Part shown: positions 1 through 6,241 of the stretch, one piece after another
Layout: the number at the start of each line of letters is the position of its first letter
Numbering within the stretch: the stretch's first letter is position 1
The notes under the pieces: model-generated
Told to the model about the DNA's origin: nothing
Seen by the model: only the letters and a program-made list of their open reading frames with translations
The model's database searches: none
Program-made: the position numbers and the translations under genes
From: Deinococcus sp.
Lineage (GTDB): Bacteria; Deinococcota; Deinococci; Deinococcales; Deinococcaceae
Reading direction: 5' to 3'
NCBI GenBank assembly: GCA_028287665.1
Contig: JAQBPF010000475.1
Span: forward strand, 1-6,655
DNA: 6,655 bases

Positions 1-40
1 CCTTAAAGAAACGGCGCACGACGGGGGAGCGAGAGGGCGA

Positions 41-172
41 TTACTTCAGGGCTTGCAGGATCGCCGCCAGACCCGTCAACACAGTGCCGATAGCCGTGAT
101 AATCACAGCAACTTCACTGGGCTTCAGTGGTCTTTGGGCGCGTTTTGGTGTACCCTTACGTTGTTTACGCAT
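41..172 (-). CDS. Small basic single-helix membrane protein, 43 aa, unknown function
   Basis: I do not recognise a family. The ORF runs from ATG at 172 to TAA at 41 (43 residues). Seen: the start is preceded, 8 nt upstream, by AAAGGAGGTG (190-181), a near-perfect SD and the best in the window, so the gene is very likely translated. Residues 1-17 hold eight Lys/Arg (R2, K3, R5, K6, K10, R11, R14, K17). Residues about 21-42 form one hydrophobic, helix-compatible segment with Gly at 29 and 34, ending in Lys43. The positive-inside rule predicts a cytoplasmic N-terminus. There is no signal cleavage site. By hand count the gene is about 53% GC, with third positions also near 52%, visibly lower than its neighbours. 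It lies 145 bp after the ctaG-type gene on the same strand and could be the last member of that operon, for example a small oxidase-associated subunit. A holin-like or toxin-like peptide is an equally open alternative. Confidence 0.72.
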   Translation of the reverse strand: MRKQRKGTPKRAQRPLKPSEVAVIITAIGTVLTGLAAILQALK

Positions 173-179
173 AAGGATT

Positions 180-266
180 TCACCTCCTTTTTCGCAACGC
201 CCGGAAGTTCAGTCCGGGCGTTGCCGCTTCCGTTCTGTTGCTCCCTCTGTTCTCCCCGGTTGTCAT
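180..266 (-). CDS. Possible 28-aa leader ORF overlapping the hairpin and ending on the downstream SD
   Basis: ATG at 266 opens 28 codons ending in TGA at 182-180. A partial SD-like AAAGGG lies 9 nt before the ATG. The reading frame covers the entire 194-224 hairpin, and its stop overlaps the last bases of the AAAGGAGGTG SD of the 43-aa gene. That geometry suits termination-reinitiation or a leader-peptide control. The peptide itself is Arg-rich and unremarkable, ending in RKRR. No homology is recognised, and an ORF this short can arise by chance, so it is offered only as a candidate. Confidence 0.25.
   Translation of the reverse strand: MTTGENRGSNRTEAATPGLNFRALRKRR
181..190 (-). promoter_or_regulatory. 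Strong Shine-Dalgarno sequence of the 43-aa gene
   Basis: On the minus strand AAAGGAGGTG is complementary to nearly the whole anti-SD end of 16S rRNA and sits 8 nt before ATG at 172. It decides the start of the small gene and argues that the ORF is real. The base of a 12-bp hairpin ends 3 nt upstream of it. Confidence 0.8.
194..224 (-). other. 12-bp perfect inverted repeat (RNA hairpin) in front of the small gene
   Basis: Arms GCAACGCCCGGA (194-205) and TCCGGGCGTTGC (213-224) are perfectly complementary around a 7-nt loop (206-212). In the minus-strand transcript the stem closes just before an A-rich stretch that runs into the SD of the 43-aa gene. No U-tract follows in either direction, so it is not a standard intrinsic terminator. 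Inferred roles are a 5' stabilising or processing stem between the upstream operon and the small gene, or a translation-control element. A run of T (186-192) lies on the plus strand before the stem, on the wrong side for a plus-strand terminator. Confidence 0.7.
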
Positions 267-293
267 ACGCCGCGTCCCTTTCAGGACAGACTG

Positions 294-299
294 ACTATA
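294..299 (-). promoter_or_regulatory. Candidate -10 box between ctaG-type gene and small gene
   Basis: TATAGT on the minus strand (299-294) matches the TATAAT consensus at five of six bases and lies in the most AT-rich patch of the interval. It follows an AGCTT-AAA-AAGCT mini-palindrome (301-313). No -35 match exists at normal spacing (317-322 reads AGTAGG). If active, it would give the 43-aa gene its own transcript with a leader of roughly 110 nt that includes the hairpin. Confidence 0.25.
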
Positions 300-317
300 G
301 AGCTTTTTAAGCTGCTC

Positions 318-1150
318 CTACTCCCGCTGAGTTCCGCCATCGGCCAGCGCGATCAGCCAGGCGAACAGCTGGATAAAGGCCAGGGCCAGCGCGGGCAGTC
401 CGGCCAGCATCATGATCCAGCCGCTGAGTTGCTGGTTGTCCAGCGGGGTCAGGTTCCAGAGGCAGAGGGCATTCACGTAGGGCGTGTACAGCACGTCGGG
501 CGAATACAGCCAGACCATGCCGACCGTCATCATGGGGAGGGCGGCCAGCAATCCGAACCAGCCGCGAGAGCCGATAGTGGCGGGCTGCACGGCGGGCAGG
601 GGCCGCAGCACCACAGCCCAGACCATCAGGCTGCTGAGCAGATACAGCGCGGGGAGCAGCGCCGCCGCCGTATTCGTGACCACCGAGGCGTTGAATCCGG
701 CGGGGATGTTCCAGAAGATGATGACGGCAGCCCAGACGCCCAGGGCCACCCAGGGGTCAAGCAGCACGCCCAGCACGCGGCCTAAGCCTTTGCGCGGGTC
801 TAATTTCACGTTCCACGGAATCCCCAGCATCAGCAGGGGCGGCACCACTTCAGCCAGCATCATCAGGCGGCCCATGTACAGCGCCATGCTGCCCGAAGTG
901 AGGTCAGCGGCGCGGCTCTGGGTGGTCAGCAGCAGCAGCACAAGGCCGAGGCCAAACAAAACAGCCTTCCAGATCGGCCAGCGCTGACGGCCTTCCGGGG
1001 TGCGGCGGGACTGCACGAAACGCCAGAAATACAGCGCCGCCACGATCAGCGCAGGCACCAGCATCAGCGGATCGGGGCGCAGGGCCAGCAGATCGGCCAG
1101 CGTGGGGTTCAGGTTGGCGGCCACTTCCGACGCGGGAATGATAGGGGCGG

Positions 1151-1154
<4 letters not shown>
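318..1154 (-). CDS. ctaG: CtaG-type (caa3_CtaG) cytochrome c oxidase assembly protein, histidine-free
   Basis: A 278-residue integral membrane protein of the Bacillus-type CtaG family (not Cox11), thought to help assemble or metallate caa3 cytochrome oxidase. Seen: about seven hydrophobic segments (roughly residues 28-46, 62-79, 95-113, 133-150, 163-183, 199-218, 245-272). It has the family-like stretch VVPPLLMLGIP at 103-113 and the DNQQLSGWIM motif at 239-248. Oddity: there is no histidine in the whole protein. The positions I expect as His in the family (H..QH before the PPLL stretch, WH before the Pro in helix 4, H..EH in helix 5) read Y..RL, WN and N or other residues. One Cys (231) is present. 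ATG at 1154 overlaps the sco stop as ATGA and has GGAG 9 nt upstream, inside the sco gene, so translation is probably coupled. Length is normal. The family call rests on recognised motifs; activity with no His is uncertain. Confidence 0.82.
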
Positions 1155-1855
<701 letters not shown>

Positions 1856-1940
1856 GGGCAACGCCTCATCTATAAATAAACTCTGTCACTTCTGAGAGAA
1901 GGCAGCCCGGTCAGCCGGGGTGAACCTGGGCCAGGGCGCT
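1856..1940 (-). other. 85-bp gap between PCu(A)C and sco genes
   Basis: On the minus strand this holds a weak 5-bp stem (CCCGG/CCGGG, 1906-1919) without a following U-tract, then an AT-rich stretch (1869-1880) containing TATAGA (1874-1869), then the sco SD. TATAGA could be a -10 box for sco, but no -35 match is found. The gap therefore does not clearly break the operon. Confidence 0.3.
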
Positions 1941-2495
1941 TCAGGGTTTGCGAACGGTGGCCAGAACCTTCAGGGTGCGGCCATCCGAGGTACGGAGTGT
2001 GAGGGGCAGCCGCTCACCGACTTTCAGCGGGCGTTTGAGGCCCATCAGCATCAGGTGATCTCCGGTGGCGCTCAGGGTCAGGCTGCGGCCAGCGGGAACG
2101 GTCAGGGTGCGGGCCTCCGACATTCCGGTACGGCCCTGGGCGTCGCGGCGCGTGATCATCAACATGCCGTGTGCGGCCACCGCAGCACTGACGCCGCCGA
2201 GGACGATGGGCTTGCTGCCCGTGTTGCGGAGCGTCATGAACACGCTGGTTTCGGTGATACCGGGGGGAACGGCCACGATGGTAGCGTTTTGGGCAGACAG
2301 AGGCAGAGCGGAGACCGGAGCGGTGATCGGTACGGCCAAGGGTTCGGTCATCGCGTGGCCTGCCGTATGGCCCTGTTGGGCCGCCGTATTTTGTGCCAAC
2401 GCCACCGACAGCACGAAGGCCATGGAGGCGGCGGCCAGAGACAGCGCGAGCGCCACAGGCTGCCTGATGGGTGGGGATTGGGGGGAACGCGACAT
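1941..2495 (-). CDS. Exported PCu(A)C-type copper chaperone
   Basis: A 184-residue exported protein of the PCu(A)C (DUF461) family, periplasmic Cu(I) chaperones that feed copper to SCO proteins and the CuA centre. Seen: N-terminal signal region with Arg11 and a hydrophobic core at about 13-33, with likely cleavage after Ala-Leu-Ala34. There is a short His/Met segment (H43, H47, M49), then a beta-sandwich domain from about residue 62. Candidate ligands are H109, M111, M125, H147 and M149. M125 and H147 are separated by exactly 21 residues and followed by HLM, matching the M-X21-HxM half of the family motif; the first half is longer than the usual X10. LMGLKRPLKVGERLPLTL at 150-167 is strongly family-like. 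ATG at 2495 is chosen because the signal sequence follows directly and GGAG lies 10 nt upstream; the frame stays open to 2744, but that extension would bury the signal peptide. First gene of the copper operon. Confidence 0.9.
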   Translation of the reverse strand: MSRSPQSPPIRQPVALALSLAAASMAFVLSVALAQNTAAQQGHTAGHAMTEPLAVPITAPVSALPLSAQNATIVAVPPGITETSVFMTLRNTGSKPIVLGGVSAAVAAHGMLMITRRDAQGRTGMSEARTLTVPAGRSLTLSATGDHLMLMGLKRPLKVGERLPLTLRTSDGRTLKVLATVRKP

Positions 2496-2687
2496 AACGT
2501 AAGGACTCCAGTGGGGCAGGAAGGGAGATGCGGGGCGAAGAAGGCCGCTGGCCCGAACCACCACCTGAGGGCAGTTTAGGCGCTGGGGCCGGGCTGAATT
2601 GTCCCTGCTTCCCGTCAGGGGCAGATCTGGCACGGTGGGGCGTCCCGCCTGCTTAGACGACTGAGGACCGGGCCAATCTCGCGGCAA

Positions 2688-2701
2688 TGGAACAGGTTCC
2701 A
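2688..2701. promoter_or_regulatory. LacI/GalR-type operator candidate
   Basis: TGGAACAGGTTCCA has perfect 6-bp arms (TGGAAC/GTTCCA) around AG. Against the general LacI/GalR pattern TGNAANCGNTTNCA it matches every fixed base except the first of the central CG, which is A. It lies 30 bp before the repressor ATG and covers the -35 position relative to TATGGT (2712-2717), a standard arrangement for autorepression. Its distance from the chaperone start (193 bp) makes control of the copper operon less obvious. Confidence 0.55.
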
Positions 2702-2711
2702 CGCCACGCGG

Positions 2712-2717
2712 TATGGT
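2712..2717 (+). promoter_or_regulatory. Candidate -10 box of the LacI-type gene
   Basis: TATGGT lies 13 nt before the ATG at 2731, which would give a leader of only about 7 nt. That agrees with the lack of any SD before this gene. The -35 position (2689-2694, GGAACA) is a poor match and is embedded in the palindrome 2688-2701. Confidence 0.3.
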
Positions 2718-2730
2718 GGCCGGTATACCT

Positions 2731-3735
2731 ATGCGGAAGCCCACTATTCAAGATGTTGCCCGTGAGGCGGGGGTCGGCGTCGGCACCGTGTCCCGCGTGC
2801 TGAACAATCACTCTGCCGTGCGCGGCGCGACCCGCGATACGGTGCTGAAGGCTATTGCCGACCTCGACTACACGCCCAACCCCCACGCCCGGCGCATTGC
2901 GGGCGGCAAAAGTTACACCATCAGTGTGCTGCTGCCGGTGGTGACCACCGAGTTCTACGTGCGCCTACTGGACGGCCTGGAAACAGCCTTTCAGGAAGCG
3001 CGGTATGACGTGGCTATCTTTCCGCTGCTGGACCGCTCGCGGCTGGAACGCTATCTGGGGTCGCACACGCTGGCGTATCAGGCCGATGGTCTGGTCATGG
3101 CCACCTACAACCTGACCCAGATGTTTAACGAGCACCGCCTGAGAACGCAGCAGCCCACCGTACTGGTGGACGCCTTTGCCGAGGGCGTGGACTGCGCGTT
3201 TATGGACAACGTGACGGGCGGCAAGTTGGCCGGAGACTACGCCGCCACGCTGCCCGGAACGCTGCACGCCATCTGGGTCGAAACCGAGCTGGATCAACTG
3301 TTCACCACCCGCGTCTTCGAGGATCGCCGCACCGGATTCCTGAAGGCGGTGGCTGCCGCAGGGCGAGAAGTGAAGAGCGAACATACATCTTCGTTTGACC
3401 CGCTGGCGGCCCGTAATACCGCCTGCACCCTATTGGATGAAGTGGCAGCGGCGGGCGGCCTGCCCTGCACCGTATTCGCCTCTGCCGATCTGCTGGCCGG
3501 AGCGCTGCTGGACGAGGTACGGGCACGCGGCCTGACACCGGGGCAGGATGTGCGAATCATCGGCTTCGACGATCAGCCCTGGGCCGCCGCACGTGGGCTG
3601 ACCACCCTGCACCAACCTGTAGAAAACATGGGGTACGAGGCCGCCCAGCTGCTTCTTTCGCGGTTGGGTGGACACCGTGGCCCTGCCCGCGCCCGCCGTT
3701 TCGAACCCAAACTGATGGTGCGCGACACCGCCTGA
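2731..3735 (+). CDS. LacI/GalR-family transcriptional repressor
   Basis: A 334-residue DNA-binding regulator of normal family length, acting as a dimer or tetramer in the cytoplasm, with a ligand that is usually a sugar or related metabolite. Seen: N-terminal helix-turn-helix at residues 5-26 (TIQDVAREAG then TVSRVLNN, with V17/G18 at the recognition positions). The hinge is YTPNPHARRIAGG at 47-59, followed by a periplasmic-binding-like effector domain. The C-terminal GFDD (278-281) and LTTLHQPVENMG (290-301) motifs are characteristic. At the hinge lever position (Leu56 in E. coli LacI) this protein has Ile56. ATG at 2731 is chosen because MRKPTIQDVA aligns with family N-termini; the upstream in-frame ATG at 2713 adds only six atypical residues. 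There is no SD, so translation may be leaderless or nearly so. No sugar-uptake genes lie in the window, so the target is unknown. Autoregulation through 2688-2701 is likely. Confidence 0.93.
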   Translation: MRKPTIQDVAREAGVGVGTVSRVLNNHSAVRGATRDTVLKAIADLDYTPNPHARRIAGGKSYTISVLLPVVTTEFYVRLLDGLETAFQEARYDVAIFPLLDRSRLERYLGSHTLAYQADGLVMATYNLTQMFNEHRLRTQQPTVLVDAFAEGVDCAFMDNVTGGKLAGDYAATLPGTLHAIWVETELDQLFTTRVFEDRRTGFLKAVAAAGREVKSEHTSSFDPLAARNTACTLLDEVAAAGGLPCTVFASADLLAGALLDEVRARGLTPGQDVRIIGFDDQPWAAARGLTTLHQPVENMGYEAAQLLLSRLGGHRGPARARRFEPKLMVRDTA

Positions 3736-3745
3736 GGCGCGGCCC

Positions 3746-3805
3746 TGATCTGAGCTATGATCTGGATAGTGATCTGGACAGTGATCTGAGCAGTAATCTG
3801 ACCTG
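3746..3805 (+). repeat. Five imperfect 12-bp tandem repeats
   Basis: Five consecutive 12-bp units start at 3746, 3758, 3770, 3782 and 3794. The first seven bases TGATCTG are invariant in units 1-4, and unit 5 has TAATCTG. The last five bases vary (AGCTA, GATAG, GACAG, AGCAG, ACCTG). Units 1-4 each contain GATC. The array begins 10 bp after the repressor stop and ends 50 bp before the ABC ATPase start. A 9-bp palindromic word GCCTGAGGC flanks it on both sides (3730-3738, overlapping the repressor stop, and 3813-3821). Function is unknown: it may be a minisatellite-like array, a multi-site protein-binding region or an mRNA element. Confidence 0.85.
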
Positions 3806-3843
3806 CTGCATAGCCTGAGGCAACTGCCCCACCGGAGGGCGCG

Positions 3844-3849
3844 TAGCCT
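3844..3849 (+). promoter_or_regulatory. Candidate -10 box for leaderless expression of the ABC ATPase gene
   Basis: TAGCCT (TANNNT) ends 6 nt before ATG at 3856, the spacing expected if transcription starts at the ATG. No convincing -35 hexamer is found. The alternative is SD-led translation from GGAGGG (3834-3839), but its 16-nt spacing is unusually long. Confidence 0.3.
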
Positions 3850-3855
3850 GACCGT

Positions 3856-4677
3856 ATGACCTCAGATGCCCACATCCCGCCAGTGCAGGCTCGCCCTGAC
3901 GCTGCCCCAGCGCTGGAACTGGTCAACCTCAGCAAACGCTTTGGCGGGCGCGAGGCCGTGCGGCAGCTGAACCTGCGGGTCGAGGCGGGCGAACTGTACG
4001 CGCTGTTGGGGCCAAACGGGGCAGGCAAAACCAGCACCATTCGCATGATCGCGGGCCTGAGCCGCCCCGATGCGGGCGAGGCGCGAATCCTGGGCCACAG
4101 CGTCACCACGCACGCGCAGGCTGCCAAGCAGCAGCTCGCCTATTTGCCTGACGATCCCCTGCTGTACGACAAGCTGACGCCACCCGAATACCTGGAGTTT
4201 GTGGCGGGCCTGTGGGGCATGAACGCGGCGCAGGCGGCCCCCGAAGCCGAGCGGCTGCTGACCTGGTTGCAGCTGTGGCCGCACCGCCATGAGCGCACCG
4301 AGGGCTTTTCACGCGGGATGAAACAGAAGCTGGCGCTGGCAGGCGCACTGATTCACGGCCCGCGCCTGTTGCTGCTGGATGAACCGCTGACCGGGCTGGA
4401 CGCCGCCGCTTCCCGGCAGGTCAAGGACGCCCTGCGTGAGTTTGTGGATGCAGGCGGCGCGGTGGTGCTGACCACGCACATTCTGGAAGTGGCCGAGCGG
4501 CTGGCCGACCGGATCGGCATCATCGCACAGGGCGAACTGGTGGCCGAGGGCACGCCCGCCGAACTGCTGGCCCGCACCGCAACGGCCACACTGGAAGACG
4601 CCTTCCTGAGCCTGACCGGCCCGGCTGCACAGCAAGACCACCAGACCAACGCACTCCAACCCAGGGGTGGAGAGTGA
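3856..4677 (+). CDS. ABC transporter ATP-binding protein, EcsA-like
   Basis: A 273-residue cytoplasmic ATPase that powers the permease encoded next to it. Seen: Walker A GPNGAGKT (52-59), signature FSRGMKQKL (151-159; LSGGQ variant), Walker B LLLLDEP (171-177), D-loop TGLD (179-182) and switch His208 in TTHILEVAER. The segment YLPDDPLLYDKLTPPEYLEF (96-115) carries Asp99 where most ABC ATPases have the Q-loop Gln. Bacillus EcsA, as I recall it, has an acidic residue there too and shares the GMKQK and THIL..AER features, which places this protein near the EcsA subgroup. All catalytic motifs are intact. The first 18 residues precede the conserved core and lack features. The gene's stop overlaps the permease GTG start by 4 bp (GTGA). 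The direction and substrate of transport cannot be read from the sequence. Confidence 0.93.
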   Translation: MTSDAHIPPVQARPDAAPALELVNLSKRFGGREAVRQLNLRVEAGELYALLGPNGAGKTSTIRMIAGLSRPDAGEARILGHSVTTHAQAAKQQLAYLPDDPLLYDKLTPPEYLEFVAGLWGMNAAQAAPEAERLLTWLQLWPHRHERTEGFSRGMKQKLALAGALIHGPRLLLLDEPLTGLDAAASRQVKDALREFVDAGGAVVLTTHILEVAERLADRIGIIAQGELVAEGTPAELLARTATATLEDAFLSLTGPAAQQDHQTNALQPRGGE

Positions 4678-6203
4678 AAAGCGCCCCTCCCGGCAGCCTG
4701 CTGTGGCTGCTGCGCTGGCAAACACGGGCGGCGTTGGCGAACCTGAGCGCCCGGCAGCGCTGGAGCATCGGTATTGGGCTGGTGCTGTTTTCGGCCCTGC
4801 TGATCTTTGTGGGCGTCACGCTGCGCCCCGATCTGTCGGCCCTGACGCTGAATGCCCCTCTGGCCGGTGCAGCTGTGCCTCTTCTGGCGCTGGGGCTGGT
4901 GGTGCTGTGGACGATGATGATTGCCGCCGCCGTGAATGCAGCGTTGGCAGCTCTGTTTACGCGGGGCGACCTGACGCTGCTGCTGCATTCACCCATTGCG
5001 CCGCGCACCGTACTGGCTTCGCGGGCGTTGGGGGTGGCCCTCTCGGCAGGCGTGAGCGTGGCCCTGTTGATGGTGCCGCTGCTGGCCGCCGCCGCTGTGC
5101 TGGGAGTATGGCGGGCAATGGGACTGCTGGGATGGTGGCTGGCCGCCGCCGTACTGGCCGCCTGCGTGGGCCTGTGGCTGACGCTGGGGCTGGTGCGAAC
5201 CCTGGGTGTACAGCGCACCCGCACGGTGTCGGCGGTGCTGGGATCGCTGATCGGCGCGGCAGTGTTTCTGGCTTTTCAGTGGCCCAACTTCTTGCGAATA
5301 TCAGGCCAGGGCAGAGCCGCTGACCGGATCAACACTCCTCCCTTCGACTTTCTCGCAGGCCTGCGGCTGCCTTCTGACAGTCTGCTGGCCTTACCCGTGC
5401 GGGCGGCGTGGTCGGAACCCGGCCCACTGCTGGGGCTGCTGGGTGCGGCGGCGCTGTGTCTTATGCTCACGGTCACGGCCCTGACCCGCCTGTTTGTGCT
5501 GGGCGCACAGACCTCGCAGGAGCGGCCCACCGCCCGCCTACCCCGCCCCGCCGCTGCCCGGCCCCTGCGTTTCCGAACGGCCCGGTCCGCCACGCTGCTC
5601 AAGGAATGGCGGCTGATCTGGCGCGACCCGGCGCTGCTGTCGCGCACGCTGCTGCAACTGCTGTACTTGGTGCCGCTGCTGGCTCCCGCCCTGCGCGGCG
5701 GCAACATCGGGGCAACGGTAGGTGTGGGCGTGGTGCTGTTGACCTCCAATCTGGCCGTGTCGTTGGCCCAACTGACCCTCAATGCCGAGGACGCCCCCGA
5801 CCTGCTGCGCTCGGCCCCGCGTTCGCCTGCGGTTCTGCGGCGCGACAAATGGTTGGCGGCCAGCCTGCCCCCGCTGGGCCTGGGGGTGGCCGGACTGGCT
5901 CTACTGGCCTTCAGAGGGCAGCTTGGGGCCGCCGCCATAGACCTGCCGCTGCTGCTGTTGGGCGTGGGCGGCTCGGCCCTGATGGTGCTGTGGCAGCCGC
6001 TGCCCACCCGCCGCGCCGATCTGTTCAGGCGCCAGCAGGCGCCCCCTTTCTGGCTGACCCTCCTGACCCTGGTGTTTCAGTTAACGATGGCCGGAACCGT
6101 GTATCTGCTAAATGCAGGCCAGTGGTGGGGACTGGGAACGCTGGCGGTGGCACTGGCCGCGCTAGCGATTGCCTACGGTCAACGCCGCTCGGATGCGAGT
6201 TAA
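4674..6203 (+). CDS. ABC-2-type transporter permease, polytopic
   Basis: A 509-residue integral membrane protein, the membrane partner of the preceding ATPase. Translation most likely starts at GTG 4674, overlapping the ATPase stop, with GGTGGAG just upstream. Seen: about ten to twelve hydrophobic segments (roughly 31-50, 63-91, 113-145, 150-176, 186-203, 250-277, 325-340, 345-367, 396-413, 421-440, 458-478, 485-501). A basic cytoplasmic linker lies at 281-315, followed by KEWRLIWRDPALLSR (310-324), typical of ABC exporter permeases. Each half has a similar cytoplasmic motif: GDLTLLLHSPIAPRTVLASR (98-117) and an equivalent segment at 372-391. This suggests two fused, duplicated permease halves, so one copy per transporter may suffice. 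It resembles large putative ABC exporter permeases paired with EcsA-like ATPases; the substrate is unknown. Leu-, Ala- and Gly-rich composition is as expected. Complete. Confidence 0.85.
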   Translation: MKSAPPGSLLWLLRWQTRAALANLSARQRWSIGIGLVLFSALLIFVGVTLRPDLSALTLNAPLAGAAVPLLALGLVVLWTMMIAAAVNAALAALFTRGDLTLLLHSPIAPRTVLASRALGVALSAGVSVALLMVPLLAAAAVLGVWRAMGLLGWWLAAAVLAACVGLWLTLGLVRTLGVQRTRTVSAVLGSLIGAAVFLAFQWPNFLRISGQGRAADRINTPPFDFLAGLRLPSDSLLALPVRAAWSEPGPLLGLLGAAALCLMLTVTALTRLFVLGAQTSQERPTARLPRPAAARPLRFRTARSATLLKEWRLIWRDPALLSRTLLQLLYLVPLLAPALRGGNIGATVGVGVVLLTSNLAVSLAQLTLNAEDAPDLLRSAPRSPAVLRRDKWLAASLPPLGLGVAGLALLAFRGQLGAAAIDLPLLLLGVGGSALMVLWQPLPTRRADLFRRQQAPPFWLTLLTLVFQLTMAGTVYLLNAGQWWGLGTLAVALAALAIAYGQRRSDAS

Positions 6204-6241
6204 ATCGGACGCAGGTGAAAGGGAGACAGGTTGACTCCGGG
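6204..6241. other. Short convergent intergenic region
   Basis: Only 38 bp separate the permease stop from the FUN14-type stop. A 10-bp palindrome GGGCTAGCCC (6239-6248) overlaps the FUN14 stop codon, but no T-tract follows on either strand, so no intrinsic terminator can be called. Read-through antisense to the neighbouring gene is possible. Confidence 0.4.

Larger units (their letters stand above)
2496..2730. promoter_or_regulatory. Divergent promoter region between copper operon and LacI-type gene
   Basis: A 235-bp intergenic region that must contain both outward promoters. Minus-strand candidate: TAAACT (2578-2573) as a -10, giving a leader of about 70 nt for the chaperone gene, with only a poor -35. 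Plus-strand candidate: TATGGT (2712-2717), with the operator-like palindrome over the -35 position. An interrupted repeat CCCTG/CAGGG (2603-2607, 2616-2620) and an 8-bp palindrome GGTATACC (2722-2729) are also present. No coding potential was recognised. Confidence 0.5.

Noticed and set aside
194..224. Hairpin as an intrinsic terminator of the ctaG-type operon
   Set aside because: The stem is strong but no U-tract follows in the minus-strand transcript; the next bases are GAAAAAGGAGG, leading into an SD.
84..785. 233-residue plus-strand frame across the small gene and ctaG-type gene
   Set aside because: Translation is low-complexity Gln/Gly/His/Arg-rich, typical of antisense GC-rich shadows, and conflicts with the supported minus-strand genes.
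810..820. TTCC-AC-GGAA palindrome as a second repressor site
   Set aside because: It lies inside the ctaG-type coding region with the half-sites in the opposite orientation to 2688-2701.
1856..1861. TTG at 1861 as the sco start
   Set aside because: The SD GAGG would be only 2 nt away; ATG at 1855 has an 8-nt spacing.
2713..2730. Upstream ATG (2713) as the LacI-type start
   Set aside because: It has no SD and adds six residues before the family-typical N-terminus; it also overlaps the candidate -10 TATGGT.
2496..2744. N-terminal extension of the PCu(A)C gene up to 2744
   Set aside because: The frame is open, but the extension would place about 80 non-conserved residues before a clear signal peptide that starts at the SD-supported ATG 2495, and would overlap the start of the LacI-type gene.
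3573..4127. Minus-strand frame with QIT/QII tetrapeptide repeats
   Set aside because: The peptide repeats only reflect the 12-bp DNA repeats at 3746-3805; the frame overlaps two solid plus-strand genes.
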